From NCBI GenBank assembly GCA_018402085.1, contig JAGYJM010000002.1, forward strand, positions 2,681,501 through 2,745,500: a stretch of DNA of 64,000 nucleotides, written 5' to 3'. The translations under genes and the position numbers were made by a program. Shown piece by piece: positions 55,201 to 62,862 of this stretch. The notes under the pieces were generated by a model. The model saw only the letters and a program-made list of their open reading frames with translations, did not search any database and was not told the DNA's origin. Position 1 is the stretch's first letter, and each line of letters begins with the position of its first letter. The stretch comes from Flavobacteriales bacterium (GTDB taxonomy: Bacteria; Bacteroidota; Bacteroidia; Flavobacteriales_D; Sanyastnellaceae).

Positions 55201-55372
55201 GATCTCTCACCACATCGATGGCAGTTACCCTGCCGCTCATTGTGCCGGGTCCGACGTGGCGCATATCCATGTGCTTAAACCATTCTAGCGGTGCATCCTG
55301 AGCTGACATGATCAGCGTTGTGAACAGTGCTGCCAGAAATGGCAGGATATGGGAGGTACTTATTGGTTTCAT
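52244..55372 (-). CDS. Sortilin/VPS10-like beta-propeller protein, secreted
   Basis: A 1042-residue exported protein. The signal peptide (MKPISTSHILPFLAALFTTL, ending IMSAQ) sets the ATG at 55372. Many Asp-box repeats (S-x-DGG-x-TW: KSTSGGITWEP, SSDGGATWQ, TTDGGKNWE, SHDAGATWTE, SRDGGENWE) form a large propeller in residues 30-700. A helical C-terminal region from about 850 follows. It resembles Bacteroidota proteins named VPS10 or glycosyl hydrolase, but no catalytic residues can be assigned. No T9SS sorting domain is seen. Two inverted repeats lie inside, of which 52690-52710 is a hairpin element. Confidence 0.85.
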   Translation of the reverse strand: MKPISTSHILPFLAALFTTLIMSAQDAPLEWFKHMDMRHVGPGTMSGRVTAIDVVRDQPNVIYVGTASGGLWKSTSGGITWEPVFDDQPVQSIGAVAIAPSNPDVIWAGTGEGNPRNSHNSGEGVFKSSDGGATWQLMGLQNTRNIHRIVVHRDDPNTVIVGATGSAWGESEDRGVYRTTDGGKNWEKVLFINDETGCADLIVDPVNPDKIFAAMWQHSRKPWTFNSGGDGSGLYVSHDAGATWTERTDKNGLPDGELGRIGLAISAANANVVYALVEAKKTGLYKSTDGGRTFNLVSTKNIGNRPFYYAEIYAHPGDENTLFNLYSLVSKSIDGGKTFDVILPYSGVHPDHHAFYIHPDDHNFMINGNDGGLNISRDGGENWEFIMNLPLGQFYHINYDMEVPYNVYGGMQDNGSWKGPGYVWHYGGIRNEDWQEISFGDGFDVVPDRSDNRFAYAMYQGGNVYRVNHQTGEMAYVKPVSSDSVNLRFNWNAAIAADPRNNKGIYFGSQRVHYSFNQGQSWMVLSPDLTTNDTTKQKQAESGGLTIDATQAENFTTILCIEPSPFDDDVIWVGTDDGKLQLTRNGGKVWQDLAARLPDLPEGSWIPQLVASTHNRGELFVVANNYRRNDWQPYLYHTSDFGVTWKRLADNNKVHGHCLAVVQDPEEPNLLFLGTDRGLYVSFDKGAKWNKWEHNYPSVSTRDLKIHPREHDLIIGTFGRGCYILDDIRPLREAAAGGLGKPLQLFEPVHAYLHPWKRAQGARFIADHHWSGENKRSGAALSWFVHPDSLDTKEKETKATLHIIAEAGDTLRTLRLTPDSGVTRSAWGLREKGVLYPARRSEEPEDEPGGGPPVLPGVYKAVLTYKEMKDSAMITVLPDPRMAYEADNAAKAADHHRELMETVSKARKAFDRIRDAQEVIGMVKQQIALQEDTTLQELMVRADSLMSELKKLETLFMTAEDFEGYDHVTMRLNDYLYRAMSFVGPFDRAPGQNARRAADKAQEQTDEVLATIRAFFDERWSPWQEEIEKVELSPFRKLKPQD
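52690..52710 (-). repeat. Dispersed hairpin-GAT element 19
   Basis: On the minus strand the arms are CGCCGC and GCGGCG, the loop is AAAA and the tail is GATCAT. It is sense in the sortilin-like gene and encodes AAKAADHH. Confidence 0.6.
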
Positions 55373-55501
55373 AGGTATTCGATTCTCAAGGAGCAAGGTA
55401 CAAAGCTGAACCATATGAATTCACCGTGTGCACTGAGCGGGTGTTGAGCGGGCATAAACGGCCGTTTTGTTATATATTCACGTACTTGAACTAAAACTTG
55501 T

Positions 55502-58500
55502 GTGATGTTGTTCCGTAGCGCTACTCGTTTTTATCTTTTCACTACTTGTTTCTTTTTGCTCACGTTTACAGGCCTTGTCGCTCAACCTGATTTTGATTGG
55601 GTCAATACCTTTTCATCCGGACAAGGAACCATTACAGAACCCCTTTCTTCTGCGGTTGACGGCAACGGGAACATTGTAGTGGTTGGTCAGATTCGCGGAG
55701 CCATTGACTTTGATCCGGGCGCCTCATATGCAGTTGAAACCTCCGGCACCAGCTCTCGTGAGATTCCGTACATAGCAAAATACGCCGTGAACGGTGACCT
55801 CCTCTGGGTGAAGAGTTTCCCGGCCAGCGGAAATTCAAGGTTTAAAGATGTCACCCTGGATGGTACCGGGAATATTTACGTCTCGGGTACCTTTCTGAGG
55901 ACCTTGAAGCCAGACCCCAATGATCCTGCCATCGAGATTGTTTCAACGGAAGAGAACGAGAGTGACGCGCTGGTGGCATCCTATTCGCCCGGTGGTGATT
56001 TCCGCTGGGGGTTCGGACTTGAGGGGCCGGGGTCTGAAGATGGTTCCAGCATCGTTTACAACAACGGACAGGTCGTCGTCAGTGGCGCATTCAGCCAAAC
56101 ACTTGATCTTGACCCTACGGAGAGTGTAACTCAAGTGTCAACACCCGGTGGTCAGGCCGGCGGTCAGCAGATGTTTGTCGCCGCGTACAATTCGGCTGAC
56201 GGAGGATTGAACTACGGCTTTTCTATTGAAGGAACGCTGAATTTCGATCTACCTTTTGACATCACCACAGACGACGCTGATAATTACTATATCACCGGTC
56301 GCTTTCGCGGCACCAAAGATTTTGACCCCGGTGCCGGTCTTTCTTCGCTTTCTTCGAACGGTAACGATGACGTCTTTGTTTCATCGTACACTTCTTCGGG
56401 TGATTTCCGTTGGGTATTCAACGTGGGTGTTTCGGGAGCTGATGAAGGCCGAAACATTGTGTGGCGAAATGGCACCTTATACCTGCTCGGACTTTTCACG
56501 TTTAACCCGGACTTTGACCCGGGTGCCGGATCTACCGTGGCTTTTTCGAACGGATTCAAAGACATCTTCTTCGCCCGTTATGACGATGACGGCAACTTTA
56601 TCAACGTACTGACTTACGGTACCAGCGGGAATGATGATTGCGGCGGGATTGCTGCTGATGCGAATGACAACCTGTTCATAGGCGGACGTATTGCAGGTAC
56701 GATCGACCTGAACCCGAACGGCACACAAACAGACTTTGTATCTCAGTCAACAGACTCGTTCGTTGCATCCTACAACGGTGCCATGGAGCTTAACTGGTAT
56801 CATCAGGTCAGCACGGACAGCTTTTCAGAGCCCATCAGTGTGCAACTGAACCCTGCCGGAAATATCGTTGGAGTGGGCGCTGCGCAAGGCCTCGTAGATC
56901 TTGACGCGAATGGCAGTGGCCTGATCATTGATCAGTCAAATCCGCTCACCAAGCAGCAGTACATCTACGGTTGTGATGCCACAGGTGCTTTTTTATCAGG
57001 CAACATGACCTTCCCCCTTGAAGGTGGTGACGATACGGTTCGGCATATTGTCGGACAAGCTGACGGCAGCAGCTTTGTGGGTGGTGCATACGAAGGCGGA
57101 CAACTCTTCCTGGAGACCGGAGTGCAATACGAAGCCACCTCGGGTCCCGGAGCCTTTATCGCCAAACAGAATGCCCAGGGTTCAACCGGAGCGTTTGTGA
57201 ATTTTCACGGCACAGTTGCTGCCGATGTGCGGGCACTGGAGGCTGATGAAAATGGAAACATCTACGGCGCAGTCTTTTACCGCGGCGAGCTAACCATGGA
57301 AACAGGCGGCGCTCCCACTCTGTTTTCAGCCAATATCAATGATTTGCCGGCGATGTTGCTAGTGAAGTTCGACAATGAGCTCAACCTCGTTTGGAGCAAA
57401 ACCTTTCTCGATCAGACTGCCATTCAGGTGGTGAGCGATCTCGACGTACGAAACGGAAGCATGGTGGTCACAGGGCATTTCACCGGTGACCTGCAACTGG
57501 CCCCCGGCACTGTGCTCACCGATAACGGAAACGACGAGGTCTTCCTTGCGAAGTTCGATCTTGACGGCAATCTTGTGTGGGGCAACAGCTTCGGTTCAAC
57601 GTCTAATGATTCGGGGGAGGACGTCCACATCGGTCAGGATGGTAAGATTTACCTCGTTGCGAAGAAACGTTTTGACGTAAACTTTGATCCGTCAGGAACT
57701 GCGCCTGATCTCGCGGGCGACGGTGGCTTCGACCTTGTATTTGCCGCCTACAATGCTGACGGCAGTTTCATCTGGGCGCAGCAGGGTGAAGGCAGCAACG
57801 TGCAGGTTGGCGGCGTATCAAGCACCGAAAATGGCAGCATGCTGGTGTATGCTGAGTATAACGGCACGGCTACTTATGGTGATGGTGTGAATGAGGTAAC
57901 ATTAACTGCTGACGGCTTTAAAGACCTTTTTCTGCTGAAATTTCTTTCAGACGGCACCCTTGACTTCGGCTTTACAGCTGTAACCGGCACATCCGGTGAG
58001 ACAGCAGGAGACGTAGTTCTTTCAGGAGACAGCCTCATCGTAACGGGTGAACTTCTGCAAAGCGGAAGCATCAACTCTTCTGACGCCAGCGCTACCCCAT
58101 TCGATCTCCCTTCTGCACATGCATTCTACGCCTCTTATGACACTTCGGGTGTGCTGCTGAACTCGTTTATTTTCAACACGACTGAAGGTCAAAGCGAAGC
58201 TTTTGACGTGGATGTTGCCGGAGACGGGTTGTTCATCAGCGGTAGTTTTGCTCAGCTTTTTGCCGTCACCGATCCGGTAACGCCTGAACAAGAACGACTT
58301 GCCCTTTCTGACTTTGACGGATTCGCTGTGCGTTTCGGACCAACTCTCTCACCGGCACCCTGCGAAGGCGACTTCAATGGCGACCAGACCATAAATGCTG
58401 CTGACCTTCTTTCACTGTTATCTCAGATTGGCTGCACGGCAAATTGCACCACTGATATTTCAGGAGACGGAGAAGTATCCACCAGCGATGTACTGGTATT

Positions 58501-58531
58501 TTTGGCATTGTTTGGCACTTCCTGCAACTGA
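55502..58531 (+). CDS. SBBP beta-propeller protein with dockerin-like C-terminus
   Basis: A 1009-residue exported protein. Signal peptide about residues 1-27 (FYLFTTCFFLLTFTGLVAQP). Residues 30-940 consist of repeated units of an SBBP type: DFDPGAG, then GDFRWVF, GNIYVSGTF and similar. The final 60 residues (CEGDFNGDQTINAADLLSLL, then TDISGDGEVSTSDVLVFLAL, then FGTSCN) form two EF-hand-like, dockerin-like motifs with paired cysteines, and no type A or B T9SS domain is present. The N-terminal propeller is of the same class as that in the giant protein at 1983-6521. Function unknown; calcium binding is likely. Confidence 0.85.
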   Translation: MMLFRSATRFYLFTTCFFLLTFTGLVAQPDFDWVNTFSSGQGTITEPLSSAVDGNGNIVVVGQIRGAIDFDPGASYAVETSGTSSREIPYIAKYAVNGDLLWVKSFPASGNSRFKDVTLDGTGNIYVSGTFLRTLKPDPNDPAIEIVSTEENESDALVASYSPGGDFRWGFGLEGPGSEDGSSIVYNNGQVVVSGAFSQTLDLDPTESVTQVSTPGGQAGGQQMFVAAYNSADGGLNYGFSIEGTLNFDLPFDITTDDADNYYITGRFRGTKDFDPGAGLSSLSSNGNDDVFVSSYTSSGDFRWVFNVGVSGADEGRNIVWRNGTLYLLGLFTFNPDFDPGAGSTVAFSNGFKDIFFARYDDDGNFINVLTYGTSGNDDCGGIAADANDNLFIGGRIAGTIDLNPNGTQTDFVSQSTDSFVASYNGAMELNWYHQVSTDSFSEPISVQLNPAGNIVGVGAAQGLVDLDANGSGLIIDQSNPLTKQQYIYGCDATGAFLSGNMTFPLEGGDDTVRHIVGQADGSSFVGGAYEGGQLFLETGVQYEATSGPGAFIAKQNAQGSTGAFVNFHGTVAADVRALEADENGNIYGAVFYRGELTMETGGAPTLFSANINDLPAMLLVKFDNELNLVWSKTFLDQTAIQVVSDLDVRNGSMVVTGHFTGDLQLAPGTVLTDNGNDEVFLAKFDLDGNLVWGNSFGSTSNDSGEDVHIGQDGKIYLVAKKRFDVNFDPSGTAPDLAGDGGFDLVFAAYNADGSFIWAQQGEGSNVQVGGVSSTENGSMLVYAEYNGTATYGDGVNEVTLTADGFKDLFLLKFLSDGTLDFGFTAVTGTSGETAGDVVLSGDSLIVTGELLQSGSINSSDASATPFDLPSAHAFYASYDTSGVLLNSFIFNTTEGQSEAFDVDVAGDGLFISGSFAQLFAVTDPVTPEQERLALSDFDGFAVRFGPTLSPAPCEGDFNGDQTINAADLLSLLSQIGCTANCTTDISGDGEVSTSDVLVFLALFGTSCN

Positions 58532-58564
58532 TCCACGGTCTGACGAGCAATGATGTGCTATCAG

Positions 58565-58595
58565 GCTACTTTGTAGTAGCTTCGGCGAAACGAAG
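58565..58595 (+). other. Two adjacent small stem-loops before a glycosyltransferase gene
   Basis: GCTACT pairs with AGTAGC around TTGT (58565-58580), and TTCG pairs with CGAA around GCGAAA (58581-58594). They lie directly before the TTG start at 58598 and could influence initiation or be a weak terminator of the previous gene. Confidence 0.35.
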
Positions 58596-58597
58596 AT

Positions 58598-59740
58598 TTG
58601 CAACCGTTACGAGTACTGCATATTACTTCATGGTACCCTAACCCTTATCAACCCGGTGAGGCGTTGTGGATTCAGCGACACATTGCATCGCTGGAGCAGC
58701 ACTGTGAGCAAGAAGTCTGGCATGTCAGAACCTATGAAGGCAGTGGTTTTCGCTTTCAGTTTCATACCGGAAGCAAGCACTTGCGTTGGCTGCTTCGTAT
58801 GAATCTGCGCCGGTGGCGTTTCATTGAGTGGCTTACCTTTCTGCAAGTACTCTGGCTGGGAATGACGCGGCGAAATACGATTCAAGCAGCTGATATCATT
58901 CAAATACATATTGCTTATCCTCTTCTCAGACATTGGTCAAAGCTTCAATGGCTGTACCGAAAACCGCTCGTCGTTACCGAACACTGGTCAGCTTATCATT
59001 ACCGGTTTCACATTGAAGATGAGCACAAGTTGCAACCTATGCGGGCATTGTTTAGGCATGCTGACCTCCTGATTTGCGTTTCAGAAGCTTTGAAAGACGA
59101 TATCAGCAAATTCAGCAGCGGTTCTCTTCCTAAAACAGCTATAGTACCCAATGTTGTTGACACAGAAGTATTTCGATTTCGTGAGCAACCCATTGAGCCG
59201 CTCCATTTCTTTATGCTGAGCCAATGGAAGGATCCCAAAGACCCCTTTACGGTCATCCGAATCTTTCAGCAACTGTTGAGCACTCACCCGGATGCAACGC
59301 TGATTATTGGCGGCTATGGACCACAAGAAGTAGCCATTCGCGACCTGATTGCTGAACTTCATTTGCAGCAAACAGTGCAAATGGCAGGCAGGATGGAACC
59401 TGAGCAAATCGCAGATGAAATGAATAAGGCCACGGCTTTCATTCATCTTTCTGAGTATGAAACTTTCTCGGTGGTCTGCGCTGAAGCCTTGTGCAGCGGT
59501 TGTCCGGTAATTGCTTCGGGCGTCGGCGGTATCACAAGCTACTTGCGCGATGGTGTTGACGGACTTTTACTCAACAGCGGGGATTCTGCCGAACTTGAAG
59601 CCGCAATGCAAAAATTCACCACCCGGCAGCTTTCACTGAACCGTCAGGCCATCAGCGAACATGCACAGCAGCAATTCAGCGCAGAGACCGTTGGACGGCA
59701 TTACAGCGAACTGCTGCACCATATTGCGCAGCAGTCTTAA
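58598..59740 (+). CDS. Glycosyltransferase family 4 protein
   Basis: A 380-residue GT-B enzyme. VLHITSWYPNPYQPGEALWI at the N-terminus, VTEHWSAYHYRFHI and the donor-site region HLSEYETFSVVCAEALCSGCPVIASGVGG with the E-x7-E motif are typical of GT4. The start is a TTG at 58598; no better ATG lies nearby. First of four plus-strand glycan genes ending in gmd. Confidence 0.9.
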   Translation: MQPLRVLHITSWYPNPYQPGEALWIQRHIASLEQHCEQEVWHVRTYEGSGFRFQFHTGSKHLRWLLRMNLRRWRFIEWLTFLQVLWLGMTRRNTIQAADIIQIHIAYPLLRHWSKLQWLYRKPLVVTEHWSAYHYRFHIEDEHKLQPMRALFRHADLLICVSEALKDDISKFSSGSLPKTAIVPNVVDTEVFRFREQPIEPLHFFMLSQWKDPKDPFTVIRIFQQLLSTHPDATLIIGGYGPQEVAIRDLIAELHLQQTVQMAGRMEPEQIADEMNKATAFIHLSEYETFSVVCAEALCSGCPVIASGVGGITSYLRDGVDGLLLNSGDSAELEAAMQKFTTRQLSLNRQAISEHAQQQFSAETVGRHYSELLHHIAQQS

Positions 59741-59755
59741 ATACCACCCCTGATA

Positions 59756-60880
59756 ATGACCGAAAACGCGCTGCCGGCACTCAGCGGATTGAATATCCTA
59801 ATGATTTCACCTGAAAACTGGAACCACATTCACGTTTCGAAGCATCATTATGCGCGGGTGCTTGCAGAGCGTGGAAACCGGGTGTTTTTTCTTGGTCCGC
59901 CCGCCGGTGCTTTTGGGAGGCGCAAAACAGAAGTCATGAACCTTCAAATTCTCGACTATCCGGGGTTTGTGCGTGGGCTGCGTTTCTATCCGGCGTTTTT
60001 ACGCCGAAAGCAAACACGAAAAGTGTATGAAACACTCGAGGCCACAGCCGGGGTCACTTTTGATGTCATCTGGTCATTTGACAATTCTGTTTTTTATGAC
60101 CTTGACGCACTTCCCGATAAAACACTGAAGATCAGTCATATTGTTGACCTAAACATGGATCATCAGACCGCTCGGGCAGCAACCACAGCCGATTTGTGCC
60201 TGTGCACCACTGCGCTCATCCGGGAGCGTCTTCAGGTGTACAACGCACGCAGCTATGCGCTCATGCACGGTGTACAAACATGGCCGGTAAATGCCCATAA
60301 ATGCGCGAAACAGTTGCCCGGCAGTCAGCGTCTGAAAGCCGTATATGTGGGTAATCTCGCCATGAAGTACCTCGACTGGGAGGTATTGCGCAAAGCTGCC
60401 GAAACTCACCGGGAGATTGATTTTGTGCTGTACGGTCCAAATGCTGACGACCTGAACATTGGGCGCAATCGCACCCACGCAGATAAGGCAGCCATGCTCA
60501 AATTGCAGAACTGTTTTTTCCCGGGTCGCATCGCCCCCAACGAGATACCGTATGTGCTAGCCGGAGCAGACCTGCTATTGCTTGCATACCAAAAGGCACA
60601 CCTGCGCGACCAGGCGAATCCACACAAGGTCATGGAATACCTGCAATCCGGAAAACCCATTGCCGCAAACTACACTGCCGAGTTTAGCGACCTGAACCTC
60701 TTCGTGATGAGCGGCGAAGACCACGACTGGAACGGTATGTTCACGCGTCTTTTGGGGCAACTCGAAGCGGAGCGCGCACCAGAGAAAGTGCAGGCGCGAC
60801 AGGGCTTTGCCCAACAGCATACTTATTTACGCCAGATTGAACGCATCGAGGCCTTGCTGCAAAAACATGAACTACTGTAA
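59756..60880 (+). CDS. Glycosyltransferase (GT-B fold)
   Basis: A 374-residue protein of the GT-B type with N-terminal NILMISPENWNHIHVSKHHYARVLAERG and a C-terminal donor domain (AGADLLLLAYQ, then NPHKVMEYLQSGKPIAAN). Such enzymes add sugars to surface glycans. It follows the previous glycosyltransferase by 15 bases and precedes a GT2 gene by 18. A hairpin element (59986-60009) lies antisense inside. Confidence 0.85.
   Translation: MTENALPALSGLNILMISPENWNHIHVSKHHYARVLAERGNRVFFLGPPAGAFGRRKTEVMNLQILDYPGFVRGLRFYPAFLRRKQTRKVYETLEATAGVTFDVIWSFDNSVFYDLDALPDKTLKISHIVDLNMDHQTARAATTADLCLCTTALIRERLQVYNARSYALMHGVQTWPVNAHKCAKQLPGSQRLKAVYVGNLAMKYLDWEVLRKAAETHREIDFVLYGPNADDLNIGRNRTHADKAAMLKLQNCFFPGRIAPNEIPYVLAGADLLLLAYQKAHLRDQANPHKVMEYLQSGKPIAANYTAEFSDLNLFVMSGEDHDWNGMFTRLLGQLEAERAPEKVQARQGFAQQHTYLRQIERIEALLQKHELL
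59986..60009 (-). repeat. Dispersed hairpin-GAT element 20
   Basis: On the minus strand the arms are CGGCGT and ACGCCG, the loop is AAAA and the tail is GATAGA. It lies antisense in a glycosyltransferase gene. Confidence 0.5.
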
Positions 60881-60898
60881 CTTGCGCACCAACGCACC

Positions 60899-61729
60899 AT
60901 GCAAGATTCGCCACTTGTTTCTATCATCACCCCCTTCCGCGATGCAGCGGACTATCTGCCCGAGGCCATTCAAAGTGTTCTCGATCAGGAATATCGGAAT
61001 TGGGAGTTGCTTGCAATTGACAATGGCAGCATTGATGAGGGAGCTCAGATCGTACGTTCTTTCAATGATGCACGCATTCACCTGCTGCAGGCTCCAAAGG
61101 CAGGCGTGAGTTATGCCCGAAATGCAGGATTAGAAGCCTCAAGAGGTGCATACATTTGTTTTCTGGACGCTGACGACCGTTTAACGAAAAGCAGTCTTAA
61201 GATACGAGTAGCCGCATTGCAGCGGTTTTCCAACGCAGATTTCTGCGATGGCACCGTTCGTTTTTTTGAGCGACGTTTTGAGCGTCAGTTGCGTGTGTGG
61301 CAGCCATCTTTCAGCGGAAAACCGCTGGATGAGCTTGTGGGGCTCACGGGAAGTTGTTTCATGGGCATCAGCTGGATGTGTCGGAGCACAAGCATTGGGA
61401 AGATTCGGTTTCCGGAAGGCCAGACCCATAGTGAAGACCTCAGTTTTTACCTTCAGCTCGCCTCCACCGGGGGTGACTACATCTTTGTGGAGGCCTCCAT
61501 TTACGATGTGCGCGTGCGGACTGACTCTGCTATGTCAGCCCTTTCCGGGCTCGAGTCAGGCTACGCAAGTATAGCTCGGCAGTTACCGCTGCTTCATGTG
61601 AATGCGGCGTTGCAACAGACCTTTCGGAGACGTGTCAGGCGGATCCTTTTCCGCTCGTATCTGAAAAGACTTCAGCCCGTCAGAGCACTCAAAGCTTACC
61701 GACGCTGGTCTTCAACGCAAAACCTGTAG
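60899..61729 (+). CDS. Glycosyltransferase family 2 protein
   Basis: A 276-residue GT-A enzyme. The N-terminus VSIITPFRDAADYLPEAIQSVLDQEY, then WELLAIDNGSIDEG and FLDADDRL with the metal-binding D-x-D-D, are diagnostic of GT2. It probably acts on the same glycan as the flanking glycosyltransferases and gmd. A hairpin element at 61312-61333 is in-frame. Confidence 0.92.
   Translation: MQDSPLVSIITPFRDAADYLPEAIQSVLDQEYRNWELLAIDNGSIDEGAQIVRSFNDARIHLLQAPKAGVSYARNAGLEASRGAYICFLDADDRLTKSSLKIRVAALQRFSNADFCDGTVRFFERRFERQLRVWQPSFSGKPLDELVGLTGSCFMGISWMCRSTSIGKIRFPEGQTHSEDLSFYLQLASTGGDYIFVEASIYDVRVRTDSAMSALSGLESGYASIARQLPLLHVNAALQQTFRRRVRRILFRSYLKRLQPVRALKAYRRWSSTQNL
61312..61333 (+). repeat. Dispersed hairpin-GAT element 21
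   Basis: The arms are CAGCGG and CCGCTG, the loop is AAAA and the tail is GATGAG. It is in-frame in the GT2 gene and encodes SGKPLDE. Confidence 0.5.
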
Positions 61730-61750
61730 CTTCCTCTGCAAGGAGTTGTG

Positions 61751-61758
61751 TATTTTTG
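61751..61758 (+). promoter_or_regulatory. -7 box for gmd
   Basis: TATTTTTG followed by CC fits TAnnTTTG, 15 bases before the gmd ATG at 61774. gmd may therefore be transcribed on its own. Confidence 0.5.
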
Positions 61759-61773
61759 CCTTAACACCATGTT

Positions 61774-62862
61774 ATGGCAAAGACTGCACTGATAACCGGT
61801 ATAACCGGACAAGACGGGGCCTACCTCGCAGAACTCCTCCTTGAAAAAGGTTATATCGTACACGGATTGAAGCGCCGCAGCTCGCTCTTCAATACCGACC
61901 GCGTAGACCACCTTTACAAAGACCAGCACGAAAAAGACGTGCGCTTTTTTCTGCATTATGGTGATCTGACAGACAGCACCAATCTCATCCGGATTGTGCA
62001 GGAGACCGAGCCCGATGAGATCTACAACCTCGCTGCTCAAAGCCATGTGAAGGTCTCATTTGAAACTCCTGAATACACCGCCAACGCGGATGCTGTGGGT
62101 ACTTTGCGTCTTCTCGAAGCCGTTCGTATTCTGGGTTTGACTGAAAAAACACGTTTTTACCAGGCATCCACCTCTGAGTTGTACGGCAAAGTGCAGGAGG
62201 TACCTCAGACCGAAGACACCCCATTCTACCCGCGCAGTCCGTATGGAGTTGCCAAGCTCTACGCCTTCTGGATCACGCGAAACTATCGTGAAGCGTATAA
62301 CATGTATGCCTGCAATGGCATCCTCTTCAATCATGAAAGTCCGCGGCGTGGTGAGACCTTTGTAACGCGCAAAATCACCCGTGCAGCAGCGCGCATTCAT
62401 TTAGGGCTTCAGGATAAGATTTACCTGGGCAACCTCGACGCCAAGCGCGACTGGGGTCATGCGCGTGACTATGTGAAGGGCATGTGGCTGATGTTGCAAC
62501 AAGACAAGCCCGAAGACTACGTGCTCGCTACCGGTGAAACCTACAGCATTCGCGAGTTTGCGGAAATGACCTTCAACGAGCTGGGTATCGGCTTGCGTTG
62601 GGAAGGGGAAGGTGTCAACGAGAAGGGTGTTGATATCAAGACGGGTCGCATCCTGATTGAGGTTGATCCGCGTTACTTCCGTCCTACTGAAGTCGACCTG
62701 CTCGTAGGGGATGCCTCAAAGGCAAAGAAAGAGCTTGGTTGGGAGTACGAGGTGACCCTTCCGGATCTGATCAAAGAAATGGTGCACGCAGACCTGGCAC
62801 TCTTCAAGCGCGACAAGCATTTGCTTGACGGCGGCTACGACGTACTGAATTACAACGAATAG
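61774..62862 (+). CDS. gmd: GDP-mannose 4,6-dehydratase
   Basis: Converts GDP-mannose to GDP-4-keto-6-deoxymannose, the precursor of GDP-fucose, GDP-rhamnose and GDP-perosamine. The 362-residue SDR protein has the NADP loop [15 protein letters not shown], the RRSS motif ([16 protein letters not shown]), catalytic Ser-Thr and YxxxK ([27 protein letters not shown]), and [16 protein letters not shown]. It is the only sugar-nucleotide enzyme in the window; partners such as fcl are not seen. Its stop abuts the convergent T9SS gene with no gap. Confidence 0.97.
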   Translation: MAKTALITGITGQDGAYLAELLLEKGYIVHGLKRRSSLFNTDRVDHLYKDQHEKDVRFFLHYGDLTDSTNLIRIVQETEPDEIYNLAAQSHVKVSFETPEYTANADAVGTLRLLEAVRILGLTEKTRFYQASTSELYGKVQEVPQTEDTPFYPRSPYGVAKLYAFWITRNYREAYNMYACNGILFNHESPRRGETFVTRKITRAAARIHLGLQDKIYLGNLDAKRDWGHARDYVKGMWLMLQQDKPEDYVLATGETYSIREFAEMTFNELGIGLRWEGEGVNEKGVDIKTGRILIEVDPRYFRPTEVDLLVGDASKAKKELGWEYEVTLPDLIKEMVHADLALFKRDKHLLDGGYDVLNYNE

